From Candidatus Zhuqueibacterota bacterium (GTDB lineage Bacteria > Zhuqueibacterota > Zhuqueibacteria > Oceanimicrobiales > Oceanimicrobiaceae): a stretch of DNA of 64,000 nucleotides. The notes below the pieces were generated by a model. It was not told the DNA's origin. It ran no database searches and was given only the letters and a program-made list of their open reading frames with translations. Positions 26,698-35,496 of this stretch are shown here, piece after piece. The DNA lies in assembly GCA_029262055.1 (NCBI GenBank), contig JAJDAD010000057.1, positions 59,417-123,416 of the forward strand, written 5' to 3'. The position numbers were made by a program, and so were the translations under genes. The first letter of the stretch is position 1, and each line of letters begins with the position of its first letter.

Positions 26698-27174
26698 TCA
26701 GACAAGCAGCTTCACGAAAACCGTGCCGTTTTCTAGTTTGACCTGAAGCTCCTGCAGAGGCCGTGGCGGCGGTCCGGAAACAACTTCTCCATTCGTCGCA
26801 TAGCGACCGTCATGGCAAGGGCAAACAAATAACTGTTCTCCCTCGTTCCACGCAACGTTGCAACCGGTGTGGGAGCAGACCGCTGACAAAGCTACTAGCG
26901 CTTCACTGGAATCGGGCAGAATCCAGACAAAGCTGTTGCGCACCTTGCGTGTGTAGCCAGCGGTCGACTCATATTTAAAAGTCGCTTTCTGCGGCGCTTC
27001 GGACCGGAACCGGCTTTGTGGTCCGAGCTCGATCCAGATCTCCTCTTCATTTTTGAAAATCGGTGAAAGTAAAAAGCCAAGGCCGGGAACGGCAAGGGCC
27101 AGCGCAATCAGGCTGTTGAGAACAACGATAGCATGTTTAAAGAAATTTCTGCGCGGCAAGTCTTGGTTAACCAT
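26698..27174 (-). CDS. Rieske [2Fe-2S] protein with Tat signal
   Basis: A 158-residue Rieske subunit of the bc/b6f-type complex. The N-terminus has a twin-arginine motif (PRRNFFK, R8-R9) followed by one hydrophobic helix that would remain as anchor. Cluster box 1 is C100-S-H102-TG-C105 and box 2 is C118-P-C120-H121. Ligands are C100, H102, C118 and H121, with C105-C120 as the disulfide. The ATG at 27174 puts the RR motif close to the N-terminus. A start 16 codons earlier is less likely. It transfers electrons from quinol to the fused cytochrome c. Confidence 0.95.
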   Translation of the reverse strand: MVNQDLPRRNFFKHAIVVLNSLIALALAVPGLGFLLSPIFKNEEEIWIELGPQSRFRSEAPQKATFKYESTAGYTRKVRNSFVWILPDSSEALVALSAVCSHTGCNVAWNEGEQLFVCPCHDGRYATNGEVVSGPPPRPLQELQVKLENGTVFVKLLV

Positions 27175-27252
27175 AGTATCTGTTTTCGTACCAATCCAGG
27201 GCATAACAGTAACCCATACCACGATTGATAAATATTCTTGAATTCGGTCCTG

Positions 27253-27879
27253 CTATTTTCTCAGGGTAAGCAGATAGTCCGCGATCTTTCCCATCTCTTC
27301 TTTACTGAGCTTCCCTTCAAAAGCCGGCATGGGCGATTCCGGAGCAAATTGCAGCGGATTCTTGAGATTCTTGATCAACCACTTTCGGTCCCCACGCTTA
27401 TCAGCGACATGTGTAAGTTCCGGACCGATCTCTTTGCCGCCGCCGGCAATTTTGTGACAGCCGATACAATTGTTCTGATAGCCAAGATAAGCGCCCTGTC
27501 GCACATTCGAAGCCAAAGCCTTAACCTGCGTTTTTTCATTAACAGAGGATTCGAACAGAAAGTCAGAGAGCGCAACCAGCTCCTTTTTGAGAATACGCCG
27601 CTTTTTGCCCTTCGACTTGGCCTCAGCCAGAACGAGTGTCGACTCGGTCGAAACATGCTCCTTGAACCAGGCGTCGTCGCGTTTGTTTGGCACCGGCGTC
27701 CGCTCACCTTCCGTCTTGGCGGCCAGCGTATGACATTGGGTGCAATCCTTCAAAACGAACAATTCGTGCCCGGCAATCTGGGTCAAACGCAGATTACTGG
27801 TCGTTACTTTCGCGCCTTCGGACATCGCCAATACGAGGACAGCGGCGCTAAAGAGTAGTAGAAACAAAACACGTTTCAT
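27253..27879 (-). CDS. Periplasmic diheme cytochrome c
   Basis: A 208-residue exported protein with a signal peptide of about 20 residues. Two CxxCH sites are present, C46-TQ-C49-H50 and C138-IG-C141-H142. The second domain has the usual methionine segment (SPMPAFEGKLSKEE). The first domain has RRILKKEL where a methionine-containing segment is expected, so its sixth ligand is unclear. GGAGG lies five bases before the ATG. Placed directly upstream of the Rieske gene, it is probably a subunit or acceptor of the complex. Confidence 0.88.
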   Translation of the reverse strand: MKRVLFLLLFSAAVLVLAMSEGAKVTTSNLRLTQIAGHELFVLKDCTQCHTLAAKTEGERTPVPNKRDDAWFKEHVSTESTLVLAEAKSKGKKRRILKKELVALSDFLFESSVNEKTQVKALASNVRQGAYLGYQNNCIGCHKIAGGGKEIGPELTHVADKRGDRKWLIKNLKNPLQFAPESPMPAFEGKLSKEEMGKIADYLLTLRK

Positions 27880-27951
27880 TATTACCTCCGACTATTTGCT
27901 CTGACTGGGTAGATGCATCACCCATTAAATTACAAAAAGCTAGCAGGCGGG

Positions 27952-28377
27952 TCAATTGTTTGAAGCTCCTGCGGCGATCCAGTCTCGGATCAAGCCGATT
28001 TCAAATGAACTCAATTGGCCGCCGACAGGCATTCTCTGGCCCATAATGCCAGGCGCGTCCTCCACCTTTTGCACCAGATAACTATTATCAGGATCTGATG
28101 GAGTCACGCGACCAAGCGTCGTTATCTCAACTGAACGCGCATTGACCAGGTTCGTGAACGACTCGCTCAGAGTCTGCAGTGACATGGGAGCATTGCCTCC
28201 GGGCACGTGACATCCGGTTACGCCGCACTTTGGACTGAAAATCGCCGCCTGAACATTAGACAACGTTGCCTGCCTGCCTTCCGGCGCGATACCCCGACTG
28301 TGCTCGCATGCTGATGCGAACGTCAAAATCAGCACGAACGCCACGGTAGCCCGGAAGTCTCTTCTTATCTCGGCCAT
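27952..28377 (-). CDS. Lipoprotein cytochrome with CX4CH heme motif
   Basis: A 141-residue protein with a lipoprotein signal (lipobox ASAC near residue 25). A heme-binding-like C-GVTG-C-H motif has four residues between the cysteines instead of two. A downstream RMP methionine could be the axial ligand. CX4CH is a genuine heme site in some multiheme cytochromes, but heme attachment here is inferred. The segment DPDNSYLVQKVE...GQRMPVGG also occurs in the next gene upstream (DPVNSYLIMKVR...GEQMPLRS), so the two share this domain. The ATG at 28377 gives a proper signal. An upstream start at 28404 is less good. Confidence 0.72.
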   Translation of the reverse strand: MAEIRRDFRATVAFVLILTFASACEHSRGIAPEGRQATLSNVQAAIFSPKCGVTGCHVPGGNAPMSLQTLSESFTNLVNARSVEITTLGRVTPSDPDNSYLVQKVEDAPGIMGQRMPVGGQLSSFEIGLIRDWIAAGASNN

Positions 28378-28431
28378 GGTCCCGAAAGTTCCTCTAATGC
28401 ACATGATAAAACAAATGGCGGCGGCAAGGAG

Positions 28432-29673
28432 CTAGGGCAATCCAAGTCTTCGATAGATATTGAATCCTAGCCGCATATCTCCCTCGCCAAAATCGAAGTT
28501 GCCGCCGCTCATGTACTGGTTGGTTGTCAATCCCAGGGAGTTCATGACATACATGTGGAACACATGCCCACCAACGCTTTGTTCCAGGCCGATGGTAAAA
28601 GAATCGTTAAAATTGAGCTCATCTTCATCAGTGCGTGCACCCCCGACCACCTCGGCGTCGCCGGCGCCAGACAGAATGGGAACACCTTCAACAAAAATGG
28701 CAAGACCGCCGCTGATCGTCAGTTTGGTGGCAAAGCCCAGAGTGATAAGAGCATCCTCACCATCAATTTGCGGATTGCCATTCAGCAAAACCCCCGGGAC
28801 CAACAATACCGACACCCTCTCGTGAAGCCTTTTCGAAAGCGGCAGTTGCGCGAACCAGGCAAAGCGCTCACTGTTGCGGCGACTCAGAGACTGATTTACT
28901 CCTGTGAGATTTTCTCGCGTTGCCCAGTCGACTCCTAGCCGCAATGCAGCCGAGAAAGGCGTCGCGCCGTCATTTCTCTGCTGCAGCAGACGATACTTGC
29001 CAACAAGCTCGAAGGTGGCGTTTTCGCTGGTGCGGGCAAGACTGACCACCAGATTGTTTGCCGGTGTAAAGTCGAATTGCGTCAACATGCGCGCGCCGGC
29101 ATCCAGGCCGAACAGTTCCGCAAAGCCGGAATCAACCGGGCCGCGCCACCGGTGAGCGATTCTGTAAGAGAACGAGCCCGGTTCCAGCACTTGCGTAGTT
29201 GGCAATGTCGCCAGTGAGATTCCCGGGAACGCTTCTGCGTACTCCCGGTCCACTGCTTTCAAGGCAGTTGACAGGCTGCCGACCCAGGCCTCCAGTACTT
29301 CGATGTCCGCATCCGACAGGGGTTTGCTTCTCAGGGGCATTTGCTCACCGTCGATGGCGGGGTTGCCGCGCACCTTCATTATCAGGTAGCTATTGACCGG
29401 ATCTCCCGGCTTGACTCTCAGTACCCCCGGGTTGTCCTTGCTTGGCTGGTTCACTAATGAAGACAGCGCAAACTCATCGCTCAGATCCAGCCCGTTTGGA
29501 GCTTTGGTGCCGGCATGGCAACCTGAGAAAGCACAGTTTTCCTCGAAGAGGCCCAGGACATCATCCGGAACCTCGCTTTGCGCAAGTGCAAAGTTGCAGC
29601 CAGACGCAATGCCTAAGCTAAGACCCACTGAACAGGACAAGGCTTTCCCGATTGTAACGTAAAGACGTTTCAT
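28432..29673 (-). CDS. CX4CH cytochrome domain fused to DUF5777-type beta-barrel
   Basis: A 413-residue exported protein. The signal peptide ends near AQ-32. A small cytochrome-like domain with C47-AFSG-C52-H53 and a candidate methionine ligand M112 occupies 35-140. Residues about 150-413 match the pattern of the DUF5777 beta-barrel family (SYRIAHRW...SGFAELFGLDAG, then alternating amphipathic strands). A heme domain on an outer-membrane barrel is the architecture of Cyc2-type porin-cytochromes, although no sequence relationship to Cyc2 is claimed. AGGAGGGG precedes the ATG at 29673. It heads the cytochrome bc operon, so a role in electron transfer across or at the outer membrane is possible. 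Confidence 0.8.
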   Translation of the reverse strand: MKRLYVTIGKALSCSVGLSLGIASGCNFALAQSEVPDDVLGLFEENCAFSGCHAGTKAPNGLDLSDEFALSSLVNQPSKDNPGVLRVKPGDPVNSYLIMKVRGNPAIDGEQMPLRSKPLSDADIEVLEAWVGSLSTALKAVDREYAEAFPGISLATLPTTQVLEPGSFSYRIAHRWRGPVDSGFAELFGLDAGARMLTQFDFTPANNLVVSLARTSENATFELVGKYRLLQQRNDGATPFSAALRLGVDWATRENLTGVNQSLSRRNSERFAWFAQLPLSKRLHERVSVLLVPGVLLNGNPQIDGEDALITLGFATKLTISGGLAIFVEGVPILSGAGDAEVVGGARTDEDELNFNDSFTIGLEQSVGGHVFHMYVMNSLGLTTNQYMSGGNFDFGEGDMRLGFNIYRRLGLP

Positions 29674-29903
29674 TACCCCTCCTTGAGGGTCCTGAAAATA
29701 CAAAGTTGGAACGCCTACAGCAGAGAATTACGCGGTTGAGATCTTTGCAGAACCGGGTCAGGGAGCCGGCCCAAAAGGCAAAATTGGTTGGGCGACCGCA
29801 GAAAATACAATTCAGCTACCGTTGGTCGGCGGCAAAACCTGTCTGCCTGGCCTGCATTTCCTATGGTGTGGCCGGTAGAACTAAAGCGGCGAAAGTGAGC
29901 ACC

Positions 29904-31142
29904 CTAGTGCTCAACAATCAGTCGATGATAGCGTTTTTTGCCGGCGCGGAGCAGCACCGAATCGTTGTCCAGATCCGCGGATGACAACGTGGCCTCGATG
30001 CTCTCGATCTTTTCATCATTCAGATACGCTCCACCCTGCTGCACCAGTTTGCGAGCATTCCCTTTCGACGTTGTCAAGCCGGTTTCAGCCAAAAGATCGA
30101 CCAACAACAGTCCGGCCTCGATCCTGTGCCGCGTAATAGTTGAGGTCGGAATGGCAGTCAGATCCTGGCCGCCCCCGCCAAATGCGGCTTCCGACGCCTG
30201 CCGGGCCCGCGTGGCTTCTTCCTCACCATGTGTGATTTTTGTGGCCTCAAATGCCAGCACTTGCTTCGCCTGCCGGATGTCTGCACCTTGCAGCCGGCCC
30301 AGCCGCTCGACCTCGGTCATGGGTAGGAAGGTGTAATAAGCCAGGAAGCGCTCAACATCCTGGTCGTCTGAATTTATCCAAAACTGGTAGTACTCAAATG
30401 GCGAAGTTTTCTCGGCTGCCAGCCAGACCGCGCCCACTGCGGTTTTCCCCATCTTTGCGCCGCCGGCGGTGGTGAGCAGTGGCCAGGTGACGCCTTCGGC
30501 CGGCACACTCTCCACGCGGCGGACGAGGTCTATGCCGGCGACGATATTGCCCCACTGGTCGTCACCTCCTAGCTGCAGTGTGCAGCCGTGCTGCTGGTAC
30601 AGCACCAGGAAGTCATACGCCTGCAATATCTGGTAATTAAACTCCATGAACGATAACCCGGTCTCCATCCTGATCTTGTAGGCTTCAGCGGTCAGCATGC
30701 GATTTACACTAAAATACCTGCCGATGTCGCGCAGAAACGCAACATAGTTCAGCCCGAGCAGCCAGCTTGCATTTCGGATTAACAGCCCATGCTCGCCCTC
30801 CAGGCTGAAGTAACGGCCGATTTGGGCCTTGATTTTATCGCCGTTGGCAACAATCTGCTGCGCGGACAGCATTTTGCGCATTTCAGTTTTGCCGCTGGGA
30901 TCGCCGATCATGGCCGTGCCATCCCCGATAAGCCCGATAGAGCGATGTCCACCGCGCTGAATATGCGCCAATGCCATCAGCCCGAGCAGATTACCAACGT
31001 GCAGACTGTCGGCTGTCGGATCGAAACCGACATACGCGGTCACTTTCTCTTTGCAGAAACTGTCCCTGACCGCTTTCTCGTCCGTTACCTGTCGCACGAA
31101 TCCGCGTTCTTTCAAAATGTCGTAGGTGTTTGGGGGGCTCAA
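29904..31142 (-). CDS. tyrS: Tyrosyl-tRNA synthetase
   Basis: A 412-residue class I synthetase that charges tRNA-Tyr. The HIGH-type motif is H48-VGN and the KMSKS-type motif is KMGKT at 230-234. The tyrosine-binding region (YQILQAYDF, QLGGDDQWGNI) is intact. The C-terminal S4 RNA-binding domain covers about 340-410. The start codon is TTG; the N-terminus (ILKERGFVRQVTDE) aligns well with E. coli TyrS, which supports it. smpB is 25 bp upstream on the same strand. Confidence 0.97.
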   Translation of the reverse strand: MSPPNTYDILKERGFVRQVTDEKAVRDSFCKEKVTAYVGFDPTADSLHVGNLLGLMALAHIQRGGHRSIGLIGDGTAMIGDPSGKTEMRKMLSAQQIVANGDKIKAQIGRYFSLEGEHGLLIRNASWLLGLNYVAFLRDIGRYFSVNRMLTAEAYKIRMETGLSFMEFNYQILQAYDFLVLYQQHGCTLQLGGDDQWGNIVAGIDLVRRVESVPAEGVTWPLLTTAGGAKMGKTAVGAVWLAAEKTSPFEYYQFWINSDDQDVERFLAYYTFLPMTEVERLGRLQGADIRQAKQVLAFEATKITHGEEEATRARQASEAAFGGGGQDLTAIPTSTITRHRIEAGLLLVDLLAETGLTTSKGNARKLVQQGGAYLNDEKIESIEATLSSADLDNDSVLLRAGKKRYHRLIVEH

Positions 31143-31167
31143 CTTGCTCTCTCTATGTTTACCTGCC

Positions 31168-31626
31168 TTAGTGTCGCTGCCGTTGCTTCATTTCTCGTTT
31201 CAGCTCTCGATCTGATTCTCTTTTCGCGATATCCCGGCGCTTGTCATAGTGCTTTTTGCCGCGCCCGACGGCCAACTCCACCTTAGCTTTGCCCCGCTTA
31301 AAGTAGAGGCGAAGCGGCACAAGTGTGAGGCCCTTTTCCTGCGTCTTGCCGATCAGTTTCTTGATCTCTTTCCGGTGCAGCAGCAATTTACGGGTCCGTT
31401 CGGGATCGTGGTTGTTGATGTTACCGTGTGAATAAGGGCTGATATGCAGGTTGTGCAAAAACACCTCTTCACCTTGCAAGCTGGCGTAGCTGTCCTTCAG
31501 GTTCGCCCGTCCGTCCCGCAAGGACTTCACTTCTGTGCCCTGCAGCACGATGCCGGCCTCGAACGTCTCCAGGACCTGATAATCATGCCACGCTTTGCGA
31601 TTTTTTGTTATTAGTTTTTCGCTCAC
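31168..31626 (-). CDS. smpB: SsrA-binding protein (trans-translation)
   Basis: A 152-residue SmpB that binds tmRNA and delivers it to stalled ribosomes. The family core from [20 protein letters not shown] through [12 protein letters not shown] and the [15 protein letters not shown] tail is clear, with a basic C-terminal helix. The start codon is GTG. It probably forms an operon with tyrS. The ssrA gene is not in this window. Confidence 0.97.
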   Translation of the reverse strand: MSEKLITKNRKAWHDYQVLETFEAGIVLQGTEVKSLRDGRANLKDSYASLQGEEVFLHNLHISPYSHGNINNHDPERTRKLLLHRKEIKKLIGKTQEKGLTLVPLRLYFKRGKAKVELAVGRGKKHYDKRRDIAKRESDRELKREMKQRQRH

Positions 31627-31725
31627 AAGAGCCTATTGTAGTGCTTCAAACCGCAAAAATCAAGTTACCATTTGAAAGAACTTGACTTTAGCTTGTGCGA
31701 TATTTAAGTTCCGGTTCTTATTTTT

Positions 31726-31809
31726 GCCGAAGTGGTGAAACTGGCAGACGCGCACGGTTCAGGGCCGTGTGGGAGCAATCCCGTGTGGGTTCGAATCCCA
31801 CCTTCGGCA
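31726..31809 (+). tRNA. tRNA-Leu (anticodon CAG)
   Basis: An 84-nt class II tRNA. The acceptor stem is GCCGAAG/CTTCGGC with discriminator A. The D-loop contains GGTGAAACTGGCAGAC, the anticodon stem CACGG/CCGTG encloses TTCAGGG (anticodon CAG), the long variable arm is GGGA-GCAA-TCCC, and the T-arm is GTGGG-TTCGAAT-CCCAC. The 3' CCA is not encoded. The gene diverges from smpB. Confidence 0.97.
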
Positions 31810-31947
31810 CAAGTCCTGCCTCAGGTCGAAATATCGTTGTTCGACAATCACAATTATTTTCAAAACTCGTTTAAATGAAAAACGGCAAGTAGACCGAACG
31901 CCCAATTGCCGTCGCTTTCCAAGCCGTACTGGCTTGCCTCACGATGC

Positions 31948-32139
31948 TCAGGTGAAGCCACCCGGAGCAGAGCAAGCGTTCTGCTTGCCGCCACCGGCCG
32001 CTGAAAAAACCGAGAGGACTTTCTCCGGGGCCTTTTTGCCACAATCAGGACAGACCAGATTCCGGCCGTCCTCGTCTACTTTTTGCAAGACATCAAACTG
32101 CCTGGTGCAGCTACGGCATTGATATTCATAAATAGGCAT
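31948..32139 (-). CDS. FmdB-family zinc ribbon protein
   Basis: A 63-residue protein beginning MPIYEYQC, with C8/C11 and C30/C33 forming a zinc ribbon, and a glycine-rich tail. It belongs to the FmdB/CxxC_CXXC_SSSS family of small putative regulatory proteins. The function is not established. The family start motif fixes the start codon. Confidence 0.88.
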   Translation of the reverse strand: MPIYEYQCRSCTRQFDVLQKVDEDGRNLVCPDCGKKAPEKVLSVFSAAGGGKQNACSAPGGFT

Positions 32140-32522
32140 CAGTTTTCTCTTACCTCCAGATTTTCCGAATCGCTCATCACTCTGTTTCTTCCGGGATCGT
32201 TCTTACGTTTCTCCGAAACGTCGTAGCCAGGACTCATTCAAGTTCCAATTCCGAACTTCGGAAAAATATACTTGAGCAATATCCAGTATCCGACGAAAAG
32301 CAAGACTAAAGTCAAGTTGTCCAATCAGGTCACTCCTTTTCTCGTGGTTTGACGGACAGACGTGTGCCCGGGATTTCTCATTCAATTCATCAATCGTCAC
32401 TTTCAAAACAAATCAGATGCAATAAAGGCAAAAACGATACAAAATCCAAAAATATTTCAACGTTATATGCGGCGCATGCTTAAATCTCCGGAACAGAATA
32501 CCGGCCCAATGCAAATCACGCT
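32140..32522. other. Intergenic region between fmdB-like gene and tryptophanase
   Basis: A 383-bp region. A 67-codon minus-strand frame with a TTG start spans 32203-32406 (predicted MKVTIDELNEKSRAHVC...), but it has no clear ribosome-binding site and no recognised family, so I do not call it. A stem of eight pairs, CGCTTCAA/TTGAAGCG, straddles the tryptophanase stop codon at 32519-32540 and lacks a T-tract. Confidence 0.35.
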
Positions 32523-33893
32523 TCAAACCGGCTTGAAGCGGCAGGTGAAGTGCCGCAAAAACCGGGGTTGATATGTGATCTTATGTCCGGTTATTTTGTC
32601 ACGATTCTCCCAAACGCTGCGCAGCACTTCGATGAGATAGTCGAAATGGCTTTGCGTGTAGACCCGGCGTGGAAAAGCGAGTCGGACCAACTCGAGAGGC
32701 GCGGGCGTTTCCGTGCCGTCCCCATCTATCTTGCCAAACATCACGCTGCCTAGCTCCACTGCCCGGACGCCACCTTCAAGGTAGATGGCGTTGACCAATC
32801 CAATCCCCGGATACTCGGACTGCGGGATATGCGGCAAGAATGCTTTTGCATCCAGAAAAACCGCATGCCCGCCGACCGGGCGGACATGCGGGATGCCCAA
32901 CTGCTGCAACCTGTCGCCGAGATAAGTTACCGTGGCGTGCCGGTAGACCTGGTAATCGTAGTCGAGGGCTTCCATCAGGCCGACCGCAATGATCTCGAGG
33001 TCGCGGCCTGCCAGGCCACCGTAAGTGGGGAATCCTTCGCGCAGTATCAACAGGTTCTTGAATTCTTCGGCCCACCGGTCATCATTGCAGATAAAGAAAC
33101 CACCGATGTTGGCCAGGCCGTCTTTCTTACAGCTCATGGTTGCGGCGTCCGCATAAGAAAACATCTCCTGTGCGATACTGAACAGGTCGCGATCCTGGTA
33201 ACCCGGCTCCAGCTCACGCACAAAGTAAGCATTCTCAGCGAACCGGCAGGCATCGATCACCAGCGGAATGCCGTGCTCGCTCAGCACCGACTTTACGGCT
33301 TTGATATTCGCCATGGAAACAGGTTGTCCACCACCCGTGTTGTTGGTGACGGTGATCATGCCAAAGGGAATCCTGTCCGCCCCATGCTCCGCAATACAGT
33401 TTCGCAGCTTTTCAAGATCCATGTTGCCTTTGAACGGAGCCTCCAGAGTCGTATCCAAACCCGCATCTGACAGCAAGTCGACAGCCCTGGCGCCAACAAA
33501 CTCGATATTGGCCCGGGTTGTATCAAAATGGCTGTTGTTGGGCACGACGTCTCCGGGTTTCAATCTGGTTTGTGCCAGAATATTCTCAGCGGCCCGACCC
33601 TGGTGTGTAGGAAAAACGTGAGCAATACCCGTAATCGACTTAATGGTAGACTCGAACTTTTTCCAAGACTTGCTACCGGCGTAGCTCTCATCGCCGAGCA
33701 TCATGGCCGCCCACTGGTCGGTAGACATAGCGCCAGTGCCACTATCCGTCAGCAGATCAATGCAGCAATCTTCTGCATCGAGCAGGAATACATTGTGGTG
33801 CGCCCTCTCGAGCGCAGCACTCCTCTCTTCCTGCGTGATTAGCTTGATCGGCTCGGTCATTTTGATGCGAAAAGGTTCAATGATTGTTTTCAC
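32523..33893 (-). CDS. tnaA: Tryptophanase (tryptophanase/tyrosine phenol-lyase family)
   Basis: A 456-residue PLP enzyme that cleaves L-tryptophan to indole, pyruvate and ammonia. The fold signatures EPFRI, LLTDSGTGAMS, PTHQGR and GGQPVSMAN are present. The PLP lysine is in MSCKKD (K257). At the position of tyrosine phenol-lyase R381, which recognises the phenol, this protein has L380 within GVRAVELG. That resembles tryptophanase (GIRAVEIG), so tryptophanase is preferred, with some uncertainty. The GTG start has AGGAG eight bases upstream. It stands alone, divergent from the transferase gene, with no tnaC-like leader or TnaB permease in view. Confidence 0.88.
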   Translation of the reverse strand: MKTIIEPFRIKMTEPIKLITQEERSAALERAHHNVFLLDAEDCCIDLLTDSGTGAMSTDQWAAMMLGDESYAGSKSWKKFESTIKSITGIAHVFPTHQGRAAENILAQTRLKPGDVVPNNSHFDTTRANIEFVGARAVDLLSDAGLDTTLEAPFKGNMDLEKLRNCIAEHGADRIPFGMITVTNNTGGGQPVSMANIKAVKSVLSEHGIPLVIDACRFAENAYFVRELEPGYQDRDLFSIAQEMFSYADAATMSCKKDGLANIGGFFICNDDRWAEEFKNLLILREGFPTYGGLAGRDLEIIAVGLMEALDYDYQVYRHATVTYLGDRLQQLGIPHVRPVGGHAVFLDAKAFLPHIPQSEYPGIGLVNAIYLEGGVRAVELGSVMFGKIDGDGTETPAPLELVRLAFPRRVYTQSHFDYLIEVLRSVWENRDKITGHKITYQPRFLRHFTCRFKPV

Positions 33894-34031
33894 GATTGTT
33901 CTCCTCAGAGATCTTATCCCGAACGAAAATATTCACGCCGGGTGTCTTTAAGTATTTGGGTTGCTGATTGTACAAAAAATAACCTACATTAGCACCACAT
34001 CATTTTGATCTAAAACACAACACGTCATATT

Positions 34032-34802
34032 ATGAACCCGATGAGTGCTATTTGGAAACCCGCTCCGACCAACCTGGAACTACATCAGGGCGATGTCCAC
34101 ATTTGGCTCGCTACTTTGAAACCGACAGCCACACCTCCCTCATCTTTTCGCAGCATCCTCTCGAAAGATGAGTTAGAACGTGCGGACCGCTTTCACCGAC
34201 AAGAGAATCGCGATCACTGGATCACGAGCCGCGGACTCCTGCGCATCACCCTTGGGAATTACCTGAATTCCGGCGCCGCTGATATCGAGTTTGAATACAG
34301 CAAGCACGGCAAACCTTCGCTTCTCGCCAGCCAGGGCGAAAGCCTGCCGCTATCCTTCAATCTCTCGCATTCGGGGCCCCACATGCTCTGCGCCGTCGTT
34401 GCCGGAGAGCGCGAGCTCGGCGTCGATATTGAATTCAAAAGCAGAAACCTTGATTATACCAAGCTGGCTGACAGGTTCTTTTCTAAAAATGAAGTAACCG
34501 CGCTGAAGCGGCTGTCCCGTCAGCAATTGCGAGATGGCTTCTACAATTGCTGGACCTGTAAAGAGGCATTCGTCAAAGCAAAAGGGAACGGCCTCAGCCT
34601 GCCATTGGCTGATTTTGACGTCACCTTTCTTCCGGACAGGCCTGCGAAAGTCAACAAGGTCGAGTGGCACCCCGACGAGGCCGGGCAATGGTCTCTTACC
34701 AGGTTGGGTCTAGGAAGCGATTATGCCGGCGCATTGGCCATCAAAGGTAAAAACCGTAAACTCAAGTATTGGCGCATGGATGACAGCGCAGATGGTTTGT
34801 AA
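34032..34802 (+). CDS. 4'-phosphopantetheinyl transferase (Sfp type)
   Basis: A 256-residue enzyme that activates carrier proteins by transferring phosphopantetheine from coenzyme A. The magnesium-binding pair D132-x-E134 is in LGVDIEF, and the second motif W174-x2-K177-E178-A is in CWTCKEAFVKAKG. Length and the two motifs are those of the Sfp/Gsp/HetI type, which serves acyl-carrier, peptidyl-carrier or polyketide synthases. No carrier or synthase gene is nearby. The ATG at 34032 is used. A second ATG lies three codons later. Confidence 0.93.
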   Translation: MNPMSAIWKPAPTNLELHQGDVHIWLATLKPTATPPSSFRSILSKDELERADRFHRQENRDHWITSRGLLRITLGNYLNSGAADIEFEYSKHGKPSLLASQGESLPLSFNLSHSGPHMLCAVVAGERELGVDIEFKSRNLDYTKLADRFFSKNEVTALKRLSRQQLRDGFYNCWTCKEAFVKAKGNGLSLPLADFDVTFLPDRPAKVNKVEWHPDEAGQWSLTRLGLGSDYAGALAIKGKNRKLKYWRMDDSADGL

Positions 34803-35288
34803 ATAATGTAAATCCTTGAAAGGTAAACATGAACAGCCTCTGGTGACTAGTTTACGGGTCTCGCTCCGCACTCGGAAACGAGTTGTCTATTCACCATCCA
34901 AACTCAATGAATTCCCTAAGTCTTTGCGAGCGCACCGCAGCAAAGGCTCATGCCCCTGGCACGGCTTACAATCCCCGCACTACAAGCGCAATCACGGCAA
35001 AACACTCTAAGACCTGGAGTAGCGCAATCTCACGCTTCGCTTGCTAAGAACCGCAATGCTCAATAGTTATGCGCTCCTGAAGAGGCCCGGGAGTTGATGG
35101 CCTCGTTACAAGTTCCTACGAATGACAAAGCAGGTAAAAAATGCTCGTCACACGGTTCTCCTGAAATTACTCGTTGTGGCCGCAGGAATTTTGCAGCCCC
35201 TTTTCTTTGGGTCGCAAAGTTTCAGAGGGCGCAGCCGATAATCTTACATAGGGTCTAATTGAACAAATGAAATGAAACTTTACTGACC
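34803..35288. other. Non-coding stretch before a decayed response regulator
   Basis: A 486-bp region with no recognisable gene, RNA or repeat. Short open frames have no family resemblance. It may be remnant sequence upstream of the degenerate receiver that follows. Confidence 0.35.
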
Positions 35289-35496
35289 TTGTCATGCTTG
35301 AGAAGGAAGGAATTAGAACTATCAGATAACACGAACAAACTTGCCTGGAGTCAAAATCGTGGCGATCAGCGGAGGAGGGCGAGTCGTCTCAATGGATTAC
35401 CTTGAAGTAGCTCAGAAAGTCGGTGCTCAATGCGTATTCAGTAAACCAGTTGAGTATCATGAATTACCAAGGGCAATTGTCGAACTTCTTGAATGA
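35289..35496 (+). pseudogene. Remnant of a response regulator receiver domain
   Basis: From 35289 the sequence encodes TDLVM-LEKEGIRTIR, then a stop, and in another frame from about 35335 TNLPGVKIVAISGGGR...[19 protein letters not shown]. This matches the second half of a CheY-like domain (aspartate loop, switch serine, conserved lysine-proline) with a frameshift in the middle and a leucine for the usual proline. The first half is missing. Its stop overlaps the ATG of the following kinase gene as ATGA, showing that the two were once translationally coupled. The residues resemble the intact regulator at 21856-22227. Confidence 0.8.

Noticed and set aside
32203..32406. 67-codon minus-strand frame between fmdB-like and tnaA
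   Set aside because: TTG start, no Shine-Dalgarno and no recognised family. Left as part of the intergenic description.
32519..32540. Hairpin across the tryptophanase stop codon as a terminator
   Set aside because: The eight-pair stem is real, but no T-tract follows in the direction of transcription.
32523..33893. Tyrosine phenol-lyase instead of tryptophanase
   Set aside because: The position equivalent to the phenol-recognising arginine (R381 of Citrobacter TPL) is leucine, and the surrounding GVRAVELG is tryptophanase-like.
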